Source: Streptomyces sp. NBC_00708
GTDB lineage: Bacteria > Actinomycetota > Actinomycetes > Streptomycetales > Streptomycetaceae
Reading direction: 5' to 3'
Length of the DNA: 64,000 bases
Assembly: GCA_036226585.1 (NCBI GenBank)
Contig: CP108997.1
Location: 1,860,001 to 1,924,000, forward strand
Of this stretch, positions 27,113 to 34,817 are shown piece by piece. The notes beneath the pieces were generated by a model. That model was not told where the DNA came from, did not search any database, and saw only the letters and a program-made list of their open reading frames with translations. The stretch's first letter is position 1; each line of letters starts with the position of its first letter. The translations under genes were made by a program, and so were the position numbers.

Positions 27113-28839
27113 ACCGTCCACCACACCGTGGTGTCCGCGGGCAGCTCGACCGTGTCGCCGTCGGTACCGACCGGGGCGCTGGACAGCAGGACCGTGCCCT
27201 GTACGGGGACGCGGACCGGTTCGCCCGTGGTGTTGACGGTGCAGACGAAGCCGGGGCGCGCGAAGGCGAGCAGCCCCTCGGGGGCGTCCAGCCACCGCAC
27301 GTCGGTGCCCGCGCCGAGCCCGGGGTGGGCCCGGCGGGCGGCGATGGCGGCCCGGTACAGCTCCAGGGTGGAGCCGGTCGCGCCGGTCTGCGCCTCGACG
27401 CTCAGCTCGCCCCAGCCGGCGGGCTGCGGAAGCCAGCTGCCGCCCGCGCCGAAGCCGTACGAGGTGCCCTCGCGGGTCCACGGGACCGGGACGCGGCAGC
27501 CGTCGCGGAAGCCGTCCTGGCCGTCGGCCCGGAAGAACGACGGGTCCTGGCGGGCCTCGTCGGGCAGGTCGGTGACGTCGGGCAGGCCGAGCTCCTCGCC
27601 CTGGTAGACGTAGGCGGAGCCGGGCAGCGCCAGCATCAGCAGGCTGGCCGCGCGGGCCCGGCGCAGGCCCAGCTCGCGGTCGCCGGGGGTGCGGATCTGG
27701 GTGCCGAGACCGGCCGGGTTGGCGAACCGGGTGGCGTGCCGGGTGACGTCGTGGTTGGAGAGCACCCAGGTGGTGGGGGCGCCGACCGGCCGCATGGCGT
27801 CGAGCGAGGTGTCGATGACCTCGCGGAGCGCGGCGGCGTCCCAGGCGGTGGCCAGGTACTGGAAGTTGAAGGCCTGGTGCATCTCGTCGGGGCGCACGTA
27901 GTTGGCGGTGCGCTCGACGGTGGGGGTCCACGCCTCGGCCACGGCGATCCGCCCACCCGTCGCCCGCCCCCGCCCTTCTGCGGAAGGCCCTGCGGGCCCC
28001 ATCGTATCGGGGTACTCGTCGAGGATGGTCCGCCAGCTGCGGTAGATCTCGTGCACCCCGTCCTGGTCGAAGAACGGCATGACATCGTTTCCGAGCAGCT
28101 TCAGCTGGTCGTGGGTGCCGAGGTCCGGCAGCCCCTCCGCCTTGACGAGGCCGTGCGCGACGTCCACGCGGAAGCCGTCGACGCCCATGTCGAGCCAGAA
28201 GCGCAGGATCGAGCGGAACTCGTCGGCGACGGCCGGGTGCTCCCAGTTGAAGTCGGGCTGCTCGGGCGCGAAGAGGTGGAGGTACCACTCGCCGGGGGTG
28301 CCGTCCGGGTTCACCGTGCGGGTCCAGGCGGGGCCGCCGAAGATGGACTCCCAGTCGTTGGGCGGGAGTTCGCCGTTCGCGCCCTTGCCGGGGCGGAAGT
28401 GGTAGCGGTCGCGCAGGGCGGAGCCGGGGCCCTCGGTGAGCGCGCGCTTGAACCACTCGTGCTGGTCGGAGGAGTGGTTGGGCACCAGGTCGACGATGAT
28501 CCGCAGGCCGAGGTCGTGGGCGTCGCGGATCAGCGCGTCGGCGTCCAGCAGGGTGCCGAACATCGGGTCGATGGCCCGGTAGTCGGCGACGTCGTAGCCG
28601 GCGTCGGCCTGCGGGGACGCGTAGAACGGGCTGAGCCAGACCGCGTCGACGCCCAGCTCCTTGAGGTACGGAAGTCTGCCGCGTACGCCTGCGAGATCGC
28701 CCATGCCGTCGCCGTTGCCGTCGGCGAAGCTGCGCGGATAGACCTGGTAGATCACCGCGTCCTGCCACCAGCCGGTGCGGTGGCCCGCGGCGGCGTCGTC
28801 GGACGTGCCGGTGGAGGGGGCAGCGAGGTGCTGGGTCAT
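27109..28839 (-). CDS. aglA: cytoplasmic GH13 alpha-glucosidase
   Basis: 576 residues, no signal peptide. It should hydrolyse imported maltose and maltodextrins from the non-reducing end. GH13 motifs are IIVDLVPNHSSD, DGFRVDVAHGL (nucleophile D226), AEAW (acid/base) and LSNHDVTRHATRF. These resemble oligo-1,6-/alpha-glucosidases, so some isomaltose activity is possible. Residues about 279-298 (DTMGPAGPSAEGRGRATGGR) form a Gly/Arg-rich loop just before the AEAW strand, coded by two adjacent DNA palindromes; it looks like an in-frame insertion. It follows malG by 99 nt in the operon and overlaps the LacI paralogue downstream by 4 nt. Confidence 0.93.
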   Translation of the reverse strand: MTQHLAAPSTGTSDDAAAGHRTGWWQDAVIYQVYPRSFADGNGDGMGDLAGVRGRLPYLKELGVDAVWLSPFYASPQADAGYDVADYRAIDPMFGTLLDADALIRDAHDLGLRIIVDLVPNHSSDQHEWFKRALTEGPGSALRDRYHFRPGKGANGELPPNDWESIFGGPAWTRTVNPDGTPGEWYLHLFAPEQPDFNWEHPAVADEFRSILRFWLDMGVDGFRVDVAHGLVKAEGLPDLGTHDQLKLLGNDVMPFFDQDGVHEIYRSWRTILDEYPDTMGPAGPSAEGRGRATGGRIAVAEAWTPTVERTANYVRPDEMHQAFNFQYLATAWDAAALREVIDTSLDAMRPVGAPTTWVLSNHDVTRHATRFANPAGLGTQIRTPGDRELGLRRARAASLLMLALPGSAYVYQGEELGLPDVTDLPDEARQDPSFFRADGQDGFRDGCRVPVPWTREGTSYGFGAGGSWLPQPAGWGELSVEAQTGATGSTLELYRAAIAARRAHPGLGAGTDVRWLDAPEGLLAFARPGFVCTVNTTGEPVRVPVQGTVLLSSAPVGTDGDTVELPADTTVWWTV

Positions 28840-28938
28840 GTCGTCCCTGGGGTGTCTGGGTGGGGGTGGCGCCGGGACCGGGTCGGGATGCCGGCGCCAC
28901 CGTGACTGGTGCGTGCGTGCGGGTCGTACGGGCGGTAC

Positions 28939-29826
28939 TCAGCCCTTGACGGCTCCGGCGGACATGCCGGTGACCAGGTGCTTCTGGGCGAACAGGAACA
29001 CCAGGGCCGCGGGTATCGCGATCAGTACGGACGCGGCGGTCATCGGGCCCCACTGGGCGCCGTACTGGTTGACGAACAGCTGGAGTCCGCCCGCGAGGGT
29101 GAGGTTGTCCTCGCCGACCATGAAGGCGGAGGCGTACGCCACCTCGCCCCAGGCGGTGATGAAGGAGTAGAACGCGGTGACGGCGAGGCCGGGCTTGGCC
29201 AGCGGCAGGATGAGCCGCCAGAACGTGCCGAACGGGGTGAGGCCGTCGACCTGCCCCGACTCGTCGATCTCGCGCGGGATGGTGTCGAAGAAGCCCTTCA
29301 TCATCCAGGCACAGAACGGCACCGAGATGGTCAGGTACGTGATGACGAGGCCGGCGGGCTTATTGAGCAGCCCCATGCCCGCCATGATGTTGTAGATCGG
29401 CACGATGAGGACGGCGACCGGGAACATCTGGGTGATCAGCAGCGTCCACATCAGCCCGCGCTTGCCGGGGAAGCGGAAGCGGCTGACGGCGTAGCCGGTG
29501 GAGGCGGAGACGATGACGCCGATGAGCGTGGTGAGGCTCGCGACGATCAGCGAGTTGCCGAACCAGGTCAGGAACTTCGTGTCCTGGATGAGGTTCGTGT
29601 AGTTCTCGAACGTCGTTTCCTTGAAGAAGTCCGTGGTGGTCGCGAGCGCGGCCGGCTTCAGCGAGGTGAGCAGCACCCAGAGCACGGGGAAGACCGCGAT
29701 CACGGACGCGACGATCAGCGTGAGGTGCAGGGCCGTGGAGGCCAGCGGCGAACGCTCGCCGCGCTTGCGCACCTTGGCCGGGCGCGGCGCGGAGTGCCGC
29801 GCGGTGGGGGTGGTCGTGGTGGTCAC
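28939..29826 (-). CDS. malG: maltose/maltodextrin ABC permease MalG
   Basis: 295 residues from GTG 29826, overlapping the malF stop by 4 nt (GTGA). About six membrane helices are visible, the first at about 29-50 (LHLTLIVASVIAVFPVLWVL). The EAA-type loop that contacts the ATPase is EIDESGQVDGLTPFGTFWRL followed by ILPLAKPGL. It forms the channel with MalF. No ATP-binding gene is in the cluster; in streptomycetes this type of importer is known to use the shared ATPase MsiK. Confidence 0.94.
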   Translation of the reverse strand: MTTTTTPTARHSAPRPAKVRKRGERSPLASTALHLTLIVASVIAVFPVLWVLLTSLKPAALATTTDFFKETTFENYTNLIQDTKFLTWFGNSLIVASLTTLIGVIVSASTGYAVSRFRFPGKRGLMWTLLITQMFPVAVLIVPIYNIMAGMGLLNKPAGLVITYLTISVPFCAWMMKGFFDTIPREIDESGQVDGLTPFGTFWRLILPLAKPGLAVTAFYSFITAWGEVAYASAFMVGEDNLTLAGGLQLFVNQYGAQWGPMTAASVLIAIPAALVFLFAQKHLVTGMSAGAVKG

Positions 29827-30839
29827 CAGTCATCTCCCTGAGTGCGCAGGACCCGCCGGTAGATGGTGGCGAAGATCAGCAGGAGTACGAGGATCAGGAC
29901 GCCCCAGGTGGAGGACTGCGCGAAGTCGCGCGGGCTGACCTCGAAGGAGAACTTGTACGCCTGGGTCACCAGGATCTGGGTGGCTTCACCGGGTCCGCCG
30001 CGGGTGAGCAGGAAGATCACCGGGAACATGTTGAAGGTCCAGATGGTGGAGAGCAGGATGACGGTCGTGGAGACCGGCCGCAGTCCGGGCAGGGTGACGT
30101 GCCGGAAGCGCTGCCAGGCGGTGGCGCCGTCCATCTCCGCGGCCTCGTAGTGCTCGCTGGGGATGGACTGGAGGCCGCCGAGCAGGGCGACCATCATGAA
30201 CGGCACGCCGAGCCACACGTTGACGACGATGACGGAGATCTTGGCGACGGTGGGGTCGCCCAGCCAGTCGATCCCGTCGATGCCGCCGCCGGCGAGGACC
30301 TTGTTGAGCAGCCCCCGGTCGTTGTTGTAGAGGAAGCGCCAGGCGAAGACGGAGACGAAACCGGGGACGGCCCAGGGCAGGATGAGGGCCATCCGGTAGG
30401 CGGAGCGGCCGGCGATCTTCCGGTTGAGGATGTTCGCCAGCGCCATGCCGAGGGCGAAGGTGATGGTCACACAGGAGACCGTCCACACCAGGGTCCACCC
30501 GAGGGTGCCGAGGAACTGCTCGCCGGTGAGGGCATCGGTGTAGTTGTCCAGGCCGACGAACTTGTACGTGGCGGGCAGGTGGTTGACACCGATGGACCGC
30601 GCGACGTTGCGCTCGTTGGCGTCGGTCAGCGACAGGTAGATGCCGCGGACCAGTGGATACCCGATGATCACGCCGATCACGACGACGACCGGGGCCACCA
30701 TCGTCCAGGCGTACCAGTGCGTCGACAGAGCCCGCCGGAGCTTGCCCGGCGGCGGGGGGTTACCAGTACCGCGGCTCCGGCCGCGGGCGACGTCGTCGCC
30801 CGCGGCCTTCGCCACCGACTGGCTGGTGTGGACAGCCAT
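29823..30839 (-). CDS. malF: maltose/maltodextrin ABC permease MalF
   Basis: 338 residues, with a basic cytoplasmic N-terminus, a first helix at about 42-65 (WTMVAPVVVVIGVIIGYPLV), and five more helices. The EAA motif YEAAEMDGATAWQRFRHVTL is followed by PGL. It lies 21 nt behind malE and overlaps malG by 4 nt, so the three are one operon. It is the heterodimer partner of MalG in the cytoplasmic membrane. Confidence 0.94.
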   Translation of the reverse strand: MAVHTSQSVAKAAGDDVARGRSRGTGNPPPPGKLRRALSTHWYAWTMVAPVVVVIGVIIGYPLVRGIYLSLTDANERNVARSIGVNHLPATYKFVGLDNYTDALTGEQFLGTLGWTLVWTVSCVTITFALGMALANILNRKIAGRSAYRMALILPWAVPGFVSVFAWRFLYNNDRGLLNKVLAGGGIDGIDWLGDPTVAKISVIVVNVWLGVPFMMVALLGGLQSIPSEHYEAAEMDGATAWQRFRHVTLPGLRPVSTTVILLSTIWTFNMFPVIFLLTRGGPGEATQILVTQAYKFSFEVSPRDFAQSSTWGVLILVLLLIFATIYRRVLRTQGDDW

Positions 30840-30860
30840 CAGCCGGCCTGCCTTCCTGGG

Positions 30861-32135
30861 TTACTTCCAGCCCTTGAGGAGCTTGCGGTAGGAGGCGCCG
30901 GTCGTCTTGACCGCCTTCTCCGGGGTCGTCTGACCGGTGAGGACCTTGGTGTACTCGGTGACGAGCGGCGCGAAGAGGCTGCCGGTCTCCGGGATCCAGG
31001 GGCGCTCGACGGCGGTCTCGACGACCGGCTTGAAGAAGCCGACGATCTCGTTGTCGACCACGGACTCCTCGGCGTAGGCGGAGGTGCGGGTCGGCAGGAG
31101 GTTCAGTTCCTTGGTGACCTGGGCCTGCGTCTTGACGGAGGTCATGTAGTCGACGAAGGCGTAGGAGGCGTCCAGGTTCTTCGAACCGGCGTAGACGGCC
31201 AGGTTGTGACCGCCCTGCGGGGCGCCCTGGGCGACGGAGCCGGACGGGACCGGGGCGATGCCGAGGTTCGCCTTGTCCTTGAACTCCTTGCCGGTGTACG
31301 TGTCGGCCACGGCCCACGGGCCGTTGATCATCATCGCGACGTCGCCGTTCTTGAACGACGCCTGCATGTTGTCCCAGCCGTCGGTGGCGTCCGTCTTGGC
31401 GGCACCGGAGTCGACCAGGTCCTTGACGACCTTCATCGCCTTGACGCCGGCCGCGTCGTCGATGGTGACGGCCTTGTCCGCGGCGTTGACCATGTCGCCG
31501 CCCTCGCCGTACAGGAAGGACAGGAACCAGTAGGCGTCGTCGCCGCGCAGGTAGAAGCCGGTCTTGCCGGTCTTCGACTTGATCTTCTTGGAGACGGACT
31601 TCAGCTGGTCGATGGTGGTCGGGACCTCGACACCGGCCTCCTTGAAGATCTTCTTGTTGTAGAAGACGCCCATGGAGTCGATCACCTGCGGCACCGCGTA
31701 CGTCTTGCCGTTGTACTTGGTGGAGGCGGCGGCCTGCTTCAGGAAGTCGTCCTGCTTCTGCAGGGCGGGGGTGCCGTCGAGCGGGGCCAGGTAGCCGAGG
31801 TCCGCGAACTCGGGGGTCCAGGCGACCTCGGAGCGGATCACGTCGGGGGCGCCGGAGCCCGCCTGCGCCGCGTTCTTGAACTTGTTCTGCGCGTCACCGA
31901 AGGGCACGTTGACGTACTTGACGTCGACCTTCGGGTGCAGCTTCTCGAAGCCCTCGGCGATCTTCTTGAAGACCTTGTCCTCGCTGCCCGCGGTGGAGGT
32001 GTCCCACCACGTCACGGTGCCGGAGAGCTCGCCCGAGCTCTTGGACGTGCTGTCGGACTTGTCGTCGCTGCCGCAGGCGGTCGCCGCGAGCGCCAGGGCC
32101 GCGACCAGGGCGGTGGCCGTTATGCCACGTCGCAT
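30861..32135 (-). CDS. malE: maltose/maltodextrin-binding lipoprotein MalE
   Basis: 424 residues. The signal peptide ends in a lipobox (LALAATAC; lipidated Cys at residue 21), followed by a Ser/Asp-rich tether and a two-lobe type 1 solute-binding protein (WWDTSTAGSEDKVFKKIAEG at the start, NGPWAVADTYTG in the middle). It captures maltodextrins made by the amylase and pullulanase and delivers them to MalFG. It is the first gene of the operon and divergent from malR; its control region is the 32136-32502 gap. Confidence 0.95.
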   Translation of the reverse strand: MRRGITATALVAALALAATACGSDDKSDSTSKSSGELSGTVTWWDTSTAGSEDKVFKKIAEGFEKLHPKVDVKYVNVPFGDAQNKFKNAAQAGSGAPDVIRSEVAWTPEFADLGYLAPLDGTPALQKQDDFLKQAAASTKYNGKTYAVPQVIDSMGVFYNKKIFKEAGVEVPTTIDQLKSVSKKIKSKTGKTGFYLRGDDAYWFLSFLYGEGGDMVNAADKAVTIDDAAGVKAMKVVKDLVDSGAAKTDATDGWDNMQASFKNGDVAMMINGPWAVADTYTGKEFKDKANLGIAPVPSGSVAQGAPQGGHNLAVYAGSKNLDASYAFVDYMTSVKTQAQVTKELNLLPTRTSAYAEESVVDNEIVGFFKPVVETAVERPWIPETGSLFAPLVTEYTKVLTGQTTPEKAVKTTGASYRKLLKGWK

Positions 32136-32502
32136 CTGAACTCCTTCAACTGCCGTACCGCTCCGTCGCGGCGCCGGGTCGACGTGAACGTAACAAGGAT
32201 GAAAGACGACCGAAAGACTTTGCGGAAGATTTCTGCAAGCTCCGGCGATCGTTACATTGGCGTGTCCTCAAGGTTGCCGTCAAGCCACTTGACGAAACTC
32301 CCCGATCCCTGCCGCACGGGGCTCACCAGCCCCGATTCCGCAGTGCGACCATCTGACCGCACCCGGCAAACGGAGGCCGCAAGAGCTTGCAAGATGTTGC
32401 CGCCGGGCGCCGCCCGGCACCCCTTCGCGCACCTCGGACCGGTCTCTCCCGGTTCCTGTGCATGGTGGGCAATCCGACCCGCTCCCGGTACAGTCCAATG
32501 CC
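32136..32502. promoter_or_regulatory. malE-malR divergent control region with two operator-like sites
   Basis: Two clusters of CTTGCA-type hexamers stand out. The malE-proximal one (32218-32240) reads CTTTGCGGAAGA then TTTCTGCAAGC. The malR-proximal one (32377-32402) contains GCAAGAGCTTGC (32379-32390) and the 8-bp palindrome CTTGCAAG (32386-32393), then TTGCCG. They share hexamers with the amylase operator. A TACAGT (32489-32494) 8 nt before the malR ATG is its likely -10 box. For malE I see TTGACG on the minus strand (forward 32287-32292) but no convincing -10. Confidence 0.65.
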
Positions 32503-33573
32503 ATGACCGCACGGCTTGCCGATATCGCAACTCAGGCGGGGGTCAGCGAAGCGACGGTCAGCCGCGTACTGAACGGCAAGCCCGGGGTAGCCGCTGCCAC
32601 CCGTGAATCCGTACTCGCCGCTCTCGACGTCCTCGGCTACGAACGGCCCGTACGTCTGCGCAGGCGCAGCGCGGGGCTCGTCGGCCTGATCACGCCCGAG
32701 CTGGAGAACCCGATCTTCCCGGCGCTGGCCCAGGTCATCGGGCAGGCGCTGACCCGACAGGGCTACACCCCGGTCCTCGCGACCCAGACCCCGGGCGGCT
32801 CCACCGAGGACGAGCTGACCGAGATGCTGGTCGACCGGGGCGTCTCCGGGATCATCTTCGTCTCCGGGCTGCACGCCGACACGTCCGCCGACATGGGGCG
32901 CTACGAGCAACTGCGCGCCCAGGGCGTGCCCTTCGTCCTGGTCAACGGCTTCTCGCCCAAGGTGCAGGCACCTTTCATCTCCCCGGACGACCGGGCCGCG
33001 ATGCGGCTTGCGGTGACCCACCTGGTGTCGCTCGGCCACACCCGGATCGGGCTCGCGGTCGGCCCGAAGCGCTTCGTGCCGGTGCTCCGCAAGATCGAGG
33101 GCTTCCACGCCACGATGCGCGAGCAGTTGAACCTCACGGCCGACGAGGTCGAGGAGCTGATCCAGCACTCCCTGTACACGCTGGAGGGCGGTCAGGCAGC
33201 GGCGTCCGCACTGATGGAACGCGGCTGCACGGCGGTGGTGTGCGCGAGCGACATGATGGCGCTCGGCGCGATCAGGGCCGCCCGCCGGCTCTCCCGCGAG
33301 GTCCCGCGCGAGCTGTCGGTCGTGGGCTACGACGACTCGCCGCTCATAGCGTTCACCGACCCGCCGCTGACCACCATCCGCCAGCCGGTCACGGCGATGG
33401 GCCAGGCCGCGGTGCGCACGCTCCTGGAGGAGATCGGCGGCACGCCCGCCCCGCACAGCGAGTTCGTCTTCATGCCGGAACTGGTCGTACGCGGCTCCAC
33501 CGCCGCGGGCCCCGGCCCGGACACGGCCACCACCGCCCCGGCCGCCCTTCCAGGGTCGCACGCCGGCGCGTAA
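32503..33573 (+). CDS. malR: maltose regulator MalR (LacI family)
   Basis: 356-residue LacI-type repressor. The helix-turn-helix is at residues 3-25 (ARLADIATQAGVSEATVSRV) followed by LNGKPGV, then the hinge RRRSAGLVGLI and a sugar-binding core (FVSGLHADTSAD, YDDSPLIAFTDPP). It is known in Streptomyces to repress malEFG and amylase genes and to respond to maltodextrins. The ATG at 32503 follows TACAGT by 8 nt with no Shine-Dalgarno, so a leaderless mRNA is likely; an upstream in-frame start (32458) would precede the promoter. The C-terminal tail (TAAGPGPDTATTAPAALPGS) is low complexity. Confidence 0.95.
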   Translation: MTARLADIATQAGVSEATVSRVLNGKPGVAAATRESVLAALDVLGYERPVRLRRRSAGLVGLITPELENPIFPALAQVIGQALTRQGYTPVLATQTPGGSTEDELTEMLVDRGVSGIIFVSGLHADTSADMGRYEQLRAQGVPFVLVNGFSPKVQAPFISPDDRAAMRLAVTHLVSLGHTRIGLAVGPKRFVPVLRKIEGFHATMREQLNLTADEVEELIQHSLYTLEGGQAAASALMERGCTAVVCASDMMALGAIRAARRLSREVPRELSVVGYDDSPLIAFTDPPLTTIRQPVTAMGQAAVRTLLEEIGGTPAPHSEFVFMPELVVRGSTAAGPGPDTATTAPAALPGSHAGA

Positions 33574-33708
33574 GGGGCCCGTCGCCCGTCGTCTCCCTGC
33601 CCGTACGGGCTGATTTCGCGTGCCCGCGGCCGTCCCGCCGGATGTGCAACTCGCGCCCCACCGGAGGATCATCGGGCGGAGAGGGCAAATCTGGCAGACT
33701 CTGTGCCT

Positions 33709-34680
33709 ATGGGTGAATTGAGCGTGAAACGACAGGAAGGCCGCACGGAGGCCACCCCGTCACCCATCGTGAACGAGGCGGCTCCCGAGGCGAACACCAA
33801 GCAGTCCGGTCGCGCACACGGGATCGGCAGAGCGCTCGACAGACCACTCGGCCACGCCGTGTCACGGCTGCGCTCCCCCCGGTCGCCCCGGCGCCCACGA
33901 CTGTGGTTCGAAATCCTGCTGGTCGCGTTGAGTTACTGGGTGTACTCGCTGGTGCGCAACGCGGTTCCCGAGCAGAAGACCGCCGCCCTGGCCAACGCGG
34001 ACTGGCTGTGGTCGGTCGAGCGCTTCCTCGGGATCGCGGTCGAGCAGTCGGTCAACCACGCGGTGAACTCGGTGACATGGCTCATCGTCTCGATGAACTA
34101 CTACTACGCCACCCTGCACTTCATCGTCACGATCAGTGTGCTCGTATGGCTGTTCCGCCGGCATCCCGGCCGCTACGCGGCGGCCAGACTGGCCCTGTTC
34201 GCGACCACGGCGGTCGCGCTCCTCGGCTACTACCTGTACCCGTTGGCACCGCCCCGTCTGATGCACGGCGGCCATTTCATCGACACCGTCCTGGTCCACC
34301 AGACCTGGGGTTCGATGGCCTCGGGCAACTTCAAGAACATGTCCAACCAGTACGCGGCGATGCCGTCGATGCACATCGGCTGGTCGCTGTGGTGCGGCCT
34401 CACCATCTTCGCCCTGGCCTCGGCCCCCTGGGCCCGCATCCTGGGGCTGCTGTACCCCACGGTCACCCTGATGGTCATCGTCTCGACGGCGAACCACTTC
34501 TGGCTGGACGCGGTGGGGGGCATGGCCTGCCTGGCGTTCGGCTACGCGGTGTCGTACGCCTGGTACGGGTCGCTGCCGCACCGGCTGCCGAGGTGGATCC
34601 CGCCGAAGGCGGGGAGGCGGCCCCGCCTCAGCGCGCTGTCGGCGCAGCCACGCCGCGAGCCTGCGGCAACCCGCCACTGA
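33709..34680 (+). CDS. PAP2-superfamily membrane phosphatase / inositol-phosphoceramide-synthase-like
   Basis: 323 residues with about six membrane helices after a charged N-terminus. The AUR1/PAP2-type motifs are PSMHIGWSLWCG near residue 219 and NHFWLDAVGG near residue 263, holding the catalytic His pair and Asp. A canonical KxxxxxxRP first motif is not seen, as in the AUR1 branch. It probably moves or removes phosphate on a lipid at the outer membrane face; the substrate is unknown. CAGACT (33695-33700) lies 8 nt before ATG 33709. It converges on glnE with a long hairpin between them. Confidence 0.87.
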   Translation: MGELSVKRQEGRTEATPSPIVNEAAPEANTKQSGRAHGIGRALDRPLGHAVSRLRSPRSPRRPRLWFEILLVALSYWVYSLVRNAVPEQKTAALANADWLWSVERFLGIAVEQSVNHAVNSVTWLIVSMNYYYATLHFIVTISVLVWLFRRHPGRYAAARLALFATTAVALLGYYLYPLAPPRLMHGGHFIDTVLVHQTWGSMASGNFKNMSNQYAAMPSMHIGWSLWCGLTIFALASAPWARILGLLYPTVTLMVIVSTANHFWLDAVGGMACLAFGYAVSYAWYGSLPHRLPRWIPPKAGRRPRLSALSAQPRREPAATRH

Positions 34681-34684
34681 CCCC

Positions 34685-34796
34685 CGGGGCTCCGCCCCGG
34701 ACCCCGCTCCTCAATCGCCGGAGGGGCTGGATTTTGGCGGCGGCCCATTCAAGCCCCTCCGGCGATTGAGGAGCGGGGTGTGGGGCAGCGCCCCAC
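34685..34796. terminator. three-hairpin convergent terminator built from an intergenic repeat family
   Basis: The centre is a perfect 27-bp inverted repeat (34702-34728 with 34752-34778). It is flanked by two small hairpins, CGGGGCTCCGCCCCG (34685-34699) and GTGGGGCAGCGCCCCAC (34780-34796). It separates the convergent PAP2 and glnE genes. The arm core CTCAATCGCCGGAGGGGCT is a variant of CTCAAGCGCCGGACGGGCT, repeated at 48779-49036. Confidence 0.88.
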
Positions 34797-34817
34797 GAAC
34801 CCCCGGAGGGCCCCCGC

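Noticed and set aside
26054..29053. A 999-residue protein fusing a shadow of aglA to the LacI regulator
   Set aside because: The first ~650 residues are the wrong frame of aglA; the real LacI starts at GTG 27112, where its N-terminal helix-turn-helix begins and the aglA stop overlaps by 4 nt.
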